From the NCBI RefSeq assembly GCF_016920785.2, contig NW_024609951.1:1736001-1800000 (forward strand): DNA of 64,000 bases. The letters run 5' to 3'. The position numbers were made by a program, and so were the translations under genes. This document shows positions 33,580 through 43,740 of the stretch, in pieces (within the stretch, counting starts at the first letter, position 1; each line of letters opens with the position of its first letter). The notes beneath the pieces were generated by a model. That model did no database searches, had not been told where the DNA came from, and worked only from the letters and a program-made list of their open reading frames with translations. The stretch comes from Ixodes scapularis. Lineage: Eukaryota; Arthropoda; Arachnida; Ixodida; Ixodidae.

Positions 33580-36530
33580 TTTGTGGGCATCCTGCGCAAA
33601 GAGAAAGTATTCGCCATTAATTATTCATTTTGAATTAGAATATGGGCTAAAAGGCGTAAAATATGATATATTCAAACATGCATCGTTTTGGGTCACTTCT
33701 GGGAAGTGCAGCTTTAGAAAGAAGTCCAAAAGCTGGGGGGCCTTCATGGAGCTGTCCTGTTCACTCGGTAGTGACAGCAGAGTAGACGCTATGCTTGTTT
33801 GAGGCCAATCATGTCTCCGGTTAGGGTCCCGTGACAACTGTCTCGAAGCTGGTGATAACGCTGGACACGGCACCTGCCTTAAGCCCAAGGCCACACATAG
33901 CATCCACTGCACTATCAACCTTGGCTCGAACTGTCAACAGGATATAAGTGACACATTCTCTCGCTGTGTTCATTGTTGGTATGCCCCTGAGGATTAGTCT
34001 TTGTGATCGCACCCCCGTTCTGGCCTTGAAGGAGCTCTGCTTTTCAATTTTTCTGTTTTCTCTCTCTCCCTAAGCTAAAAGCATTGCAGAAGGTGCGGAC
34101 TCGGCGGACCAATCAACCGTAGACTTTCTATCGCTTCACTCCGCTCTCTGTGCACATGTAACGGAAGGAGCGTGATCACGTGGTTTGACGGATGACGTAA
34201 TAGCCGCTGCCAATTCCGGAATGAGGCTGCTTGCGGACCTAGTTTCGCGTGTTGTGCGGCCCGTGGGGCTGCTGTGGTTTTCGCTTCTATGTTAAAAGGT
34301 ATCCCGATCGAAAAGTCCTACCCGTATGTCGGCAACAAGCGATTTCTTCAAAGAAGCCCAAGACATTCTTGTGATGAGTTCAGTGTTCGGTTCGGCAAAT
34401 GACAGCTTGTGCTACATTGTGGTGAATCTTCACGGATCCCTTCCTTCTCGGTTTTGTGTTTGAGTGGTTGGTCTGCAGTGCCCGCGTCGACGTATACACC
34501 AACTCATGTTTACAAACAAACCGGAGTGCCCCTAGCGGACGCCACCGGTGCCGCGCATGCGCAATGGGGGTGTGGGCAAGAAGCTCGCCGTCGCCCATAA
34601 ACAAACCATTGAAATGCGATGTTGTCGGCGTCGGTGTGAGTCCCCCTGCCCTTTTTCGCGTTCGCAATGTTGATTCTACGTCTTCCTGGCAAGGTCTGAC
34701 TACTTCAGTGGCGTCAGCGAAATTACCGAGGCTCGTTACATTGCAAAACTTCGCGTGAATAATGTGACATGCGGCGATTCATTTCGCGTGGACGCCGCAG
34801 AATGTACGCTAAAGCCTGAGTCGCATGATGAGATTTCGCTCACAATTTTCAGTCCGGACGTCGGTCGGGCTGCAAAAGCGTGAACCGTATCTGAGATGGT
34901 CGACGTCGATGCTGAAAATCTCAAGCAGAATCGGACCAAGTTAATCAGGCATAACAAGTCGGTGATGGCCACTGGTAACAATTATCAATGCATCCTTGTA
35001 TCTACTGTTTACATCGAGCCTGCTTACCAACCTTCAAATTTGAGTCTTTTGAGGCCTGCACTTACTTCTTATCGCAAGTACCGGGCCCATGTTTGGTCTA
35101 CGGGCCGGTGTCGTCTAAAAGAGCAGACGACAAGCAGAAACGTTTGAAAGAGCAGACGGCAGTTTAAACAGTCAAGCGGCCGTTTGAACTTGAAGACGCA
35201 CTGAACGTAGTCCGCAGGTGGTCCGTACAACCTCGCGGTTTTCCGCCGTTCATGTTGGAACAAAACAAATACATTTGATGACCAGAAGTATCCGTGAATT
35301 CAATCCAAAGTGCTTCCCGCCCAAGCAATCGTGGTCGACGGCGTCTGGTTTTCCCTTTTCACGGCACATATCCACCTTCTCGGACGAACCGAGCACATGA
35401 AAACTGGCCTTCAAACCTTTCTCGACTCTTTTAGTGCAGCCCCAGTCGCGGCGTTTTGACGAGAAGGCAGGTTTTTGTCAGGTTCCTTTCGAAACAACGC
35501 AGGAATACACGTTTCGCATGGGGACTTCTGCCCACAGCCCCAGACCGGAAGTGCGAACGACGCGCCACCACCGCGCCGTGACGTAACAGAGATGAGTTCG
35601 TGTATATTTCGGATTACATCTTTCAAGTCCGGTATTTTGAACGTAAGTGCGCTGCAACCTACTCGGCGACAATTGACCGTTCTGTAGTGTCTATCTCCTG
35701 GCAGTGCCTATCTTCTGACAGCTGGGAAAATAATTTCCCCGTAATTCTACCGCAGTCGCCTGCCATTAGCTCTCTGAAATCATGTGAAAATTGTAGTTAG
35801 AATACTGACATTCTTATTCTCTCTGCGTTTTGTGAAAAGACGTTTCATGGACACCTTTTCGTGGATAGACGCTTCATGGAAACACGTTTAGTCGGCACTC
35901 GTTACGCGAATTGCACGCTGCAGGGACATTTCGTCGCGCCTGTATTCCTGAGGCGCGTGCTCACCGACTCAGCCCACCCGTTCACGCCACTTCTTGGCAA
36001 ATCATTACAAACAAACAAACAAAAAAAAAATATTTTGAGTTGTTTATAAACGTCACGTGTTGATGAAACGATCTCGATGAAACGTCTTTTGATAAACTGA
36101 TTGTAGCGCAAATGAGTGGCGACTGGCATTAGAATTTCGGGGGAAAGGGGGGGGGGGGGAGTTCGGCCGGCTGCCGGGGGACTAGACACTACCCAGGAAT
36201 TGCCTTTGGTTCTTGTTTGCTTTACAATATTCTCAGTTGTATAACAGCTCAGTAGTACCTCTTCACATAGTAGAGATTGCTTAGTGTGTGCTTGTCTACA
36301 GAATGGGCTGTGTGTAATAAACTTCTAGGAGATTTGAAAACAATACCTTGTGTCTGTTTACCTGTGCTTTTGCAAACACCTGAGTGGGTGCATTTGTTTT
36401 TTGTTGTTTTGTTGAAATGTTAGCTCTTTGTTTTAAATGGGGCTATGAATTTCGGCACGTCTCACAAGGTTTTTTTTTTAAAGATGTCCAGTGACAACAA
36501 ATAATTTGTTTCACATTTCATACGATTGCG
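33580..36530. other. Interior of CTATAG element, unassigned
   Basis: No protein family recognised in any frame. A run of 13 G is at 36147-36159. Near 36310 an AATAAA (TGTAATAAAC) follows T-rich sequence that looks like a 3' untranslated region, but no coding exon can be tied to it. Confidence 0.35.
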
Positions 36531-36539
36531 GTAAAAATA

Positions 36540-37620
36540 AAAACTACAGGCAGCTATGGCACGATGGTAAAGAGACTCATAAGACGAGGTATAGAAGAAG
36601 CTATAGCAAATCATACAGAGAGCAATAGGCAGCTAAAGAAATCATAGAAAAAGCCATAGGCAGCTATTGCACGGTGTCTAAAAAGATCCATAGAGTAAGG
36701 CATAGAGATTTCTATAGCACACCATACAAAATGCTATAGGTGGCTAAAGGAACCATAGAAAATTCTATAGGCAGCTGTAGCACGGTGGATATAGAGAACC
36801 ATAAGACGAACTTTAGAATGAGCTATAGCGGACCATACAAAGGGCAATAGGCGGCTAAAGAAACCATAGGAAAAGCCAAAGGCAGCTATAGCACGGTGTC
36901 GAAAAAGATCCATAGAGTAAGCCATAGAGATCTCCATAGAAAACCATACAATATGCTATAGGCGGCTAAAGGGACCATATGAAATGCTATAGAAAGCTGT
37001 AGCACGATGGGTATAGAGAACCATAAGACGAGCTATAGAATGAGCTATAGCGGACCATACAAAGGGCAATAGACGGCTAAAGAAACCGTAGGAAAAGCCA
37101 TAGGCAGTTATAGCACGGTGTCTAAAAAGATCCATAGAGCAAGCCATAGAGGTAATATGCTATAGGCGGCTAAAGGGACCATATGAAATGCTATAGAAAG
37201 CTGTAGCACGATGGGTATAGAGAACCATAAGACGAGCTATAGAATGAGCTATAGCGGACCATACAAAGGGCAATAGACGGCTAAAGAAACCGTAGGAAAA
37301 GCCATAGGCAGCTATAGCACGGTGTCTAAAAAGATCCATAGATTAAGCCATAGAGATCTCTATAGCAGACCATACAAAATGCTGTAGGCGGCTAAAGGAA
37401 CCAAAAGAAAAGCCATAGGCGGCTATAGCATCCTTTCTAAAGAGACCCATAGACTAAACCATACCGAATTCGATAGCGAAATTTCCATTGAAAAAGCTAC
37501 AGACAACTATAGGGGAGACCATAGGGAAAGCTATAGACAGCCATAGAAACGGCTATAGCTAATTGGGCCAATTTGCTATAGCCGGCCATACAAAGGATTT
37601 TCTATAGCCGACCATAGACC
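36540..37620. repeat. CTATAG-type satellite, about 220-bp period
   Basis: AAAAGATCCATAG recurs at 36681, 36902, 37125 and 37329, giving spacings of about 221, 223 and 204 bp. Within each unit GCTATAG/GGCGGCTAAAG motifs repeat at shorter intervals. The frames reading FSYGFFSRLLPFVWSAIAHS are products of this repeat, not proteins. Confidence 0.85.
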
Positions 37621-37633
37621 ATTTTTGTATGGG

Positions 37634-38704
37634 GAGCCCACAAGAAAAAGACAGAAGCAGCACGACGAAACTATAAAAAAACGCTTTTTTTCCAGCTGCA
37701 AGTTGCACGTTTCGTTATTTGCTTCCCTGACGTTGGTAGGAGCTAAGAACAAAACAGAGGAATGAATAACGTAGTCCAGCTGGTAAATAAAAGTGGCACG
37801 CTGCAATCTGCTTCGTGCTAGCAGTGTGTGACCTTTTTTCTTTTTTTTTGCCTTCGCATTTCTTTTTTCAGTGACTTTGGCAGCTTGTTGGTTTGCTCGC
37901 CAGGCGAAGCAGTTCAAAAGTACATTCAAATAGTTGTCGACATACATGTCCAGGCATTCCTTGCACACCGTGTCTTTGTTTTGAGTGTCGATCGGCGCCC
38001 TCAAGTGCGTTTTCAGCTGAACTCTTGTTTGGTGAAATATATCAGTGAAATATGTGTCAAAGGCACGGCTGATATTACCGGCTAGGTGACGCGCCAATTG
38101 TTAAGGTGGTGTCACTTTTGCAAGCGAGTATTTCTTGCTCTTTAACGGAACGTCTTTCGATGTGTTTCATGTTTCTGATAGCAAGCATGATGACAGATCT
38201 GACTGGTTGCCCACACGTCTACATAAAACTGGGTGTTTAGTAGCCCATCTCTTCTGTAGTCCGTGATCGTCTCAGCGATCTCCATGGAGTTGTCATAATC
38301 ATCTGTTGAAGTGTCAGTGGCGATTTTAAAACCAGACTTACATAGCTCTTCTATTTTAATTTGAAGTAACTTAATTAATCACGTTTGTTCGGTCTTCGGG
38401 AAGCGGAACAAGGATTTTACACCACATCACAAAAACTTGTTTTGGCAGTGGTAAGCAGCACATGGCGTGCCTGAGATCACCAAGTATGCTCTGCTGTATG
38501 CCCGAAGGCAGCCGGTTCACCAACCAATGGTGACCCACAGCAGACGGGACCGCGTACTCCAATCAAATCAGAATAAAAATGTATAACGAGCTTACACTTC
38601 TTTAATATATTTAATAAGTATCTACAAGTACATATAAAGATTTCGGTTCAGAAACTCAATCGAAGGCGAACATAGCAAATTATCGCAGACAACAATGGAA
38701 AAAA
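37634..38704. other. Unassigned DNA with a 173-codon frame
   Basis: A minus-strand frame at 37576-38097 begins MARHLAGNISRAFDTYF and has a CKECLDMYVDNYLNVLLNCF segment followed by a lysine-rich stretch. I do not recognise it, and its last codons lie in CTATAG satellite. It could be an eroded transposon protein or chance. A second minus frame at 38371-38562 is also unrecognised. Confidence 0.3.
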
Positions 38705-38915
38705 CGACACCATGACAGAACAGCACACGACAAAACAACACGCGACAAAACAGCATGGTCAAAACAGCACAGCGTCAAAACAGCACTGCGTCAAAACAGC
38801 ACGGCGACAAAAAAGCACGCGTCAAAATAACACGCCACAAAACAACACTACGTCAAAACGGCACAGCAACAGAAGAGGACGTACCAAAACAGCACGGCGT
38901 CAAAACAGGATATTG
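38705..38915. repeat. Minisatellite of about 18-19 bp (CAAAACAGCAC type)
   Basis: About eleven degenerate units of GTCAAAACAGCACNGC occupy some 210 bp, ending where Penelope-like sequence begins. Confidence 0.88.
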
Positions 38916-39450
38916 ATCATATATTGATCATCTAAATGTATCGCATGATGACATGACCTTCTGATGGCGTTCACAAAGCACAAATTTACAATTCCTCTCT
39001 TAACGAGTTTCGAATGGGATGAACTGAACGTCAGCAGGGACTTATTTGTTCTCGGTTGGTATTTCCAGCTCACATGTTGCTCCGAAAGTGTGAGCCTGAC
39101 ATCTAAAAACTGTGTGACGTTGTCAACAGGTACCTGGTGCATAAGCTTGAGGGGATCTAGGCCGTTCTAAAAACTGTTAAAAGATTGTTCACCATTGAGA
39201 GGCAGTGAGAAACATCATGGTGAAGAAAAACAAAATGATCGTCGATAAATCTAAAAACCTTACTACCATCGAAGTCATTCAGGCCTTCCGAGAGAACTCT
39301 GTCATGATGGGCTAAAAATATATCGCTCAAAATTGGAGCTGAAGGATTTTGATGGAAGGTCGTGTCATCATGCGATACCTTAAGGTCTGAAGGAGCATTC
39401 GGAACGCTTGGTTGATGCCGGTTTTCTTGGAACGCTCCTGGTGTCGGTTG
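38905..39450 (-). pseudogene. Penelope reverse transcriptase fragment
   Basis: Read on the minus strand, 39450 to 39157 contains SAPILSDIFLA and then FRFIDDHFVFL, which correspond to RT motif B-region sequence and the YVDD-type motif C (here FIDD). After a frame break near 39150 the protein continues as VDNVTQFLDVRLTLSEQHV, then SSSHSKLVKRGIVNLCFVNA, the thumb/linker characteristic of Penelope RTs. The N-terminal RT motifs are missing. Not functional. Confidence 0.8.
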
Positions 39451-39649
39451 CACAAAAGGTTTAATGAAGCTACGAGTAGTAGCGAGCCCAGATCAAGATA
39501 TGTCCCAAAAGAAACAGAGAGTGGTGGTTGTGCCTTACATGCACAAAACCGCACACAATCTCAGAAAGATACCAAACCGGGTAAATTCTCGGGTGTCTTT
39601 TTTTTTTTTTTTCTGACCCGGAAAAACTTGCTAAGTTGTGCAAACTGCC

Positions 39650-40024
39650 GTCCCTTAACGCAAAACACCGGTTGGCTGCGTGAAAAAGCATCGCAGCCCG
39701 TTTGTAGAATGCACAGAAGGAGCTCTTTATCAGATCCCTGTGACGTGCGGCAAAAAGTACATGGGACAGACGGGAAGATGTCTAAATGATAGACTGCGCG
39801 AACACAACCAAAAAGTGAGCGGAGAGCGTGACGGACATTTGTCAATGCACTGCCATGACTGTAGGTGCAAACCTGAACTTAATTTGTGCACTGTTGTGAG
39901 AAAACAGAGATACGACAGTAAGGGACATTATAGAAGCAGACCTGATAAAAAAAACTACGGGGATCGATGTGTCAGCGTGGCGTCGATCGATTTGGGCGAC
40001 AGAGAGACACAGTCCTTGCAATAA
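39650..40024 (+). pseudogene. Penelope GIY-YIG endonuclease fragment
   Basis: The plus-strand frame reads KKHRSPFVECTEGALYQIP, then GKKYMGQTGRCLNDRLREH. This is the Penelope GIY-YIG domain: ALYQIP stands for the GIY strand and YMG for YIG, followed by the conserved R and H. A CHDC pair follows, as is usual in this family. The frame ends at 40024 after GDRCVSVASIDLGDRE. Upstream RT sequence in this orientation is absent, so it is a 3' fragment. Confidence 0.85.
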
Positions 40025-40029
40025 TCGGC

Positions 40030-41137
40030 GTGACATGGGATTTGCTGAATGGCGCGATGATGCAGAGTGTCATCTCTGCATTATCGCTTTTTTGCTTTTT
40101 TTGACAATTAAACCAGTTCAAGTTAGGGCATGGCGTTGTCTCGTTCCTACTCTCGTCCCTGTCGTGAAGCGCTTTTATGTTTTCAAATTTTCAGTACCAA
40201 CTCGCCCAAGAATCCGCATTATTCATTGATTAGTCTGTGCCAGGAGCCTCCTGTAATGTGCATGCTGTTGATCCAAAAATGCGGTCTAAAGATTTGGACT
40301 CGGAAGGTCTCGCATTCATATCCGATTATTTTTCGATCACCTCAAAACGTTCCAACGAACTTGGGCATAGTCCATTGAATGCCAAAACAACATTCATGTA
40401 CATCCATATGAACAAAACAAAATTACGTTAAAAGAGGTTCACTGGGCCGTGTCAAGACACTGGTTCTAGTCTCACAACAAAATCCGTCCTCCTTCGCCTG
40501 AAACCAAGCTTTTCAGGGCGATGAGCTCTTTGCCTCCAGGCCGGCGTTCGGCCAGTTGTCGCAAATCTCAGACACCTGGTTTCGCTCTCTGTGCCGAAAC
40601 CCGACGGGCCCTGAGGGGCGCGCAGGATCCCAAACGTTGCCGAAACGAAAGCAAAACACGAAAAAAATAGATCCAGAGCGAGATGGTGAAGACCCCGCTA
40701 GACGCCCGGCAGGAGACACATAGAGATCCGTTTCCAGCCAAACTATGCGAGTACTCCTTGGGCTGGCGAGCAATTTCCTTTGATACAAAATTAACCAAAT
40801 CAAAATCACAGACTTCTGGAACATGCGTCACTTTCTGAAGTTATAGAGTGAGCACTGTCATTAAGATTTGAACCCGACACAACACCACCGGGAACACTCT
40901 GAGAATAATAAAAAGCTTTCAGTACATCAATTTTTCTGAACTTGAAAACACAAAATAAATATCAATATAAAAGAAAAAAAAAGATAGCCGGTAAATATCA
41001 TCAAACTTGCCGGGAATTTAACAGAAGAATTAAAGCATCACATCCAAAATACGTAGCACTGTGATGTTTGTATTAAATTTGTTCCCGCTATCTGTTTATG
41101 AAAAAAAGTTATGGCGCAAACAAGCTGCTGAAGGTTT
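40030..41137. other. Unassigned DNA between two Penelope elements
   Basis: The first 150 bases may be 3' untranslated Penelope sequence (CTCGTTCCTACTCTCGTCCC near 40139). No gene seen otherwise. Confidence 0.35.
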
Positions 41138-41434
41138 AACATTTTGGACAAAACCCCGAGGCTGCGGGGGGGAGGGGGGGGGGGGGGGAGGAAGGACAAC
41201 ACAACACAAAGTCTCAAACACAGCTGAAGTTTATTGGACAGAATATCGTGGTTTTATAGGGCACAGGTGCCCGGAAACCAAAAAGGAATGAAACAGGGAG
41301 AGGATGAACTTTTTCTTCCCGAACACACAAGAGACATTGACCAACAGAAAAACCGGTACTCTTCTAGCTCAAACAAAAGAGGGGGGGGGGGGGAGGGGGG
41401 GAAGATATCTTAACCCACCTTGGTGAGGTGCTCA
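41138..41434 (-). repeat. Left inverted arm of Penelope 2, outer part
   Basis: Reverse complement of about 43460-43740, including poly-G tracts at 41166-41190 and 41383-41400 and the CCGGGCACCTGTGCCC palindromic segment. Matching resumes at 42156 after the hAT insertion. Confidence 0.85.
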
Positions 41435-42147
41435 CAGACTTGTACACGTTACTGAAAAAAAGTAACCGATTACAATTACAATTACTAAAGTCAAAAAAGT
41501 AACCGATTACCGTTACTGATTACTGCCTCCCAGAAGTAATTGAACAATTACTGCAAAGTAATTGATTACTTTTCACGTTACTTTCACGTTACTTTTTATT
41601 GCGATGACAGAAATACACAAATACACAGTAAAATATTGCGTACACAATTTTGTTTGGTTATTGTTTCCTTTTTTGTTTTCAGACCCGGATCTTGTCGTGT
41701 AGCTGACGCGTCGACCTAAGGAACAAAGCCCACTAAAAAGTCAATAGCGAGTTCCCGCTTCCCGTCGACTTTATCAGCAATCTGCAACGAGATCCGGAAC
41801 TCCCCAGCCAAGGCTGGTGGCGCGCTTGTAGAAGAGCGTGGCGTAAAAGAAAAAAGGATTTGCCGACTAATCCTAGTTTTATTTTTTTTAGATGTTAAAA
41901 AAATGTCAATCATTTTTGCTCCATGGCTAAGTGACTATGCTGATTTTGTGAGAAAAAAAATTGTGGGATGAAAAATGTAATTGGTAATTGTGTAATTGAT
42001 TTTGTAATTGATTACAGAAAAAAAGTAATTGAATTACTCCGAGCGTTACAGCTTGACAAATGTAATTGAAGCGTCACAAAATTACACTTAACTGTAATTG
42101 ATTACAAGTAATCAATTACTTGTAACGCGTTACGTACAAGTCTGGAC
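41435..42147. mobile_element. hAT-type MITE inserted in Penelope arm
   Basis: The ends read CAGACTTGTACACG at 41435 and ...CGTACAAGTCTGGAC at 42147, with a near-match 8-bp duplication GGTGCTCA (41427-41434) and CGTGCTCA (42148-42155). GTAATTGATTAC-type motifs fill both ends. The uninterrupted partner arm at 43344-43740 shows the pre-insertion sequence. The end type is shared with the hAT remnant at 22122. No transposase was found. Confidence 0.8.
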
Positions 42148-42268
42148 CGTGCTCATAACATCACAAAAAAAAAGAGAAGAAATATATCTTTCCCATTAGG
42201 GGAAAGATCGAACATGGACAAAAAGAAGAACCCCTGACATTCGTCACACCCGAAGCAAAGGGGGAGGG

Positions 42269-43329
42269 GTGAAACTTAAAGCTAAGCAAAATCTCCTCTC
42301 CGAGATTAACCTTAGCGTTTTGGAATATGCGTCTAGTCTTTCTAAATCAAAGCCGTTTTCCAGGTGTCATCCTCTTACGACGCTATGTAGACGATATCCT
42401 AGTCTGCACTATCGATTCTTCACTGTCAGCGTTGGTAGAAAACTTCATCTATGAGAGTTTGCCAGAGCTGCAATTCTCAGTAGAAAGGCCTGTAAATGAC
42501 TGCCTGCAGTTTTTAGATATACAGCTAAAAACACCCTCCAGTTTGTGTTGGCGGTATGGCAAAACGGAAGTCAAACCGCTCCTGCTTTTCAAAAGTTGTC
42601 ACTCAAAGAATATCAAGACTTGCATAGTCAGGAACCTAGTAGATAGTGCACTCAGGAAATCTTGTTCGCACTCCATTGGTTCTCCGCTCCAACGCCTTTT
42701 TAACCGTTTCAGCGTGGCAGGTTTTCCCGAGGATTATGTGTTCAGACAGTTTTTGTACCGGATTAATATGAGGAACAAATGTTCAAAGGTTCGTGAATCT
42801 GCCAGGCGTGTTGTTCTCCCTTTCTTCCATAGTATTTCTCATAATCTAAAATCAGCCAGCAACCGCTACGGCATTAGCACTGTGTTCAGAAATGATTTCA
42901 AACTAAGTCGGTTGACCCCATTCAACTCGGCCAAAACTGGATGTACCAAAAAACATAGAGAAAAAAATGTATATTGTTTGTCAGGCGTAGTTTACAAGGT
43001 TCCTTTCGCCTGTGGGTTATGTTACATCGGACAAACGAAGCGGTGTTTGAATGATCGTTTAATTGAACAAACGTTGTATTAGAAACAATGATCAGTATTC
43101 AGAAATGTCAAAACATCTGTTAGAATGTAATAATTGTGTACCTCTTTGGAATTCCACATCGGTTATGTTGACCAAGAGAGAGGATCATAAACGCTTGATA
43201 AAAGAGTCCCTCACTAATATTAGCAACAGAAATGCAGTAAATAGGCCTTCTTTTAATTTAGACACGGAGTTGAAAAGATTTCTACAAATTTTAGTGTTTG
43301 GAGGTCACCTTTATATCTGTGTAGGATAA
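42269..43329 (+). pseudogene. Penelope RT and GIY-YIG body, two frameshifts
   Basis: The first frame (42269 on) carries NLLSEINLSVLEYASSLS. Near 42350-42365 the homology moves to a second frame with LLRRYVDDILV, the RT catalytic motif C, then LQFLDIQLKTPSS and the CHSKNIKTCIVRNLVDSALR linker. The GIY-YIG domain follows as VVYKVPFACGLCYIGQTKRC with LNDRL. Near 43065-43085 homology moves frame again to MSKHLLECNNCVPLWNSTSV and ends at 43329. RT motifs before motif C are missing. The order RT, linker, GIY-YIG is diagnostic of Penelope-like elements. Confidence 0.88.
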
Positions 43330-43343
43330 TGTTTGTTCGGGTT

Positions 43344-43740
43344 TAAGTTTCACCCTTGCCCCTTTGTTTCGGGTGTGACGAATGTCAGGGGTTCTTCGTT
43401 TTTGTCCATGTTCGATCTTTCCCCTGATGGGAAAGATTTCTCTCGTCTGTTTTTTTTAGATGTTATCAGCATTTCACCGAGGTGGGTTAAGAGATCTCCC
43501 CCCCCCCCCCCTTTTGTTTGAGCTAGAACAGTACCGGTTTTTCTGTTTGTCAATGACCTCCCTCTCTTGTGTGTTCGGGAAGAAGAAGTTCATCCTCTCC
43601 CTTTTTCATTCCTTTTTGGTTTCCGGGCACCTGTGCCCTATAAAACCACGATCTTATGTCCAATAAACTTAAGCAGTATTTGAGACTTTGTGTTGTGTTG
43701 TCATTTTCCCCCCCAGTCTTGGGGTTTTGTCCAAAATGTT
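43344..43740 (+). repeat. Right inverted arm of Penelope 2
   Basis: Continuous inverted copy of the left arm. It includes a CCCTATAAAACC segment at about 43636 that could serve as a TATA box and, just after, AATAAA, so the arm could hold promoter and poly(A) signals. Confidence 0.85.

Larger units (their letters stand above)
31059..37633. mobile_element. 6.6-kb element bounded by CTATAG-rich inverted arms
   Basis: The left end CCCATACAAAAATG (31059) is mirrored at 37633, and the next 30-40 bases (GCTATGG, then CTATAGAAAATCCT) match in inverted order at about 80%. Each arm is then about 0.9-1.1 kb of CTATAG-type satellite. The 4.5-kb interior has no recognised transposase; it holds a foldback unit, a TA/TTTA microsatellite and unassigned sequence. 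Foldback-type (Galileo-like) elements have repeat-built inverted arms like these; membership is a guess. I see no target duplication. Confidence 0.55.
38905..40030. mobile_element. Penelope-like element 1, with inverted 5' part
   Basis: Reverse-transcriptase sequence lies on the minus strand (about 38905-39450) and GIY-YIG sequence on the plus strand (about 39650-40024). The 3' part of the element is thus in plus orientation and an upstream part is flipped beside it. A 15-base T run near 39600 lies near the junction. Both halves have frame breaks. The left border abuts the minisatellite; the right border after the stop at 40024 is not clear. Confidence 0.8.
41138..43740 (+). mobile_element. 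Penelope-like element 2 with inverted terminal repeats
   Basis: A Penelope RT/GIY-YIG body on the plus strand is bounded by inverted copies of one sequence: the left arm is 41138-41434 plus 42156-42275, the right arm about 43344-43740. The arms start with AACATTTTGGACAAAACCCC and its complement. Inverted LTR-like arms are known for Penelope elements. The left arm is split by a hAT-type MITE at 41435-42147. The body is 5'-truncated and has two frameshifts, so it is dead. Confidence 0.85.

Noticed and set aside
36734..37147. Two similar hydrophobic 60-codon frames
   Set aside because: They are products of the 220-bp CTATAG satellite and repeat with its period.
37576..38097. 173-codon minus frame as a host gene
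   Set aside because: No known motif, a low-complexity lysine run, and its end falls in satellite DNA; I kept it only as an unassigned region.
38705..38915. CRISPR array
   Set aside because: Units of about 18 bp are contiguous and degenerate with no unique spacers; the DNA is eukaryotic.
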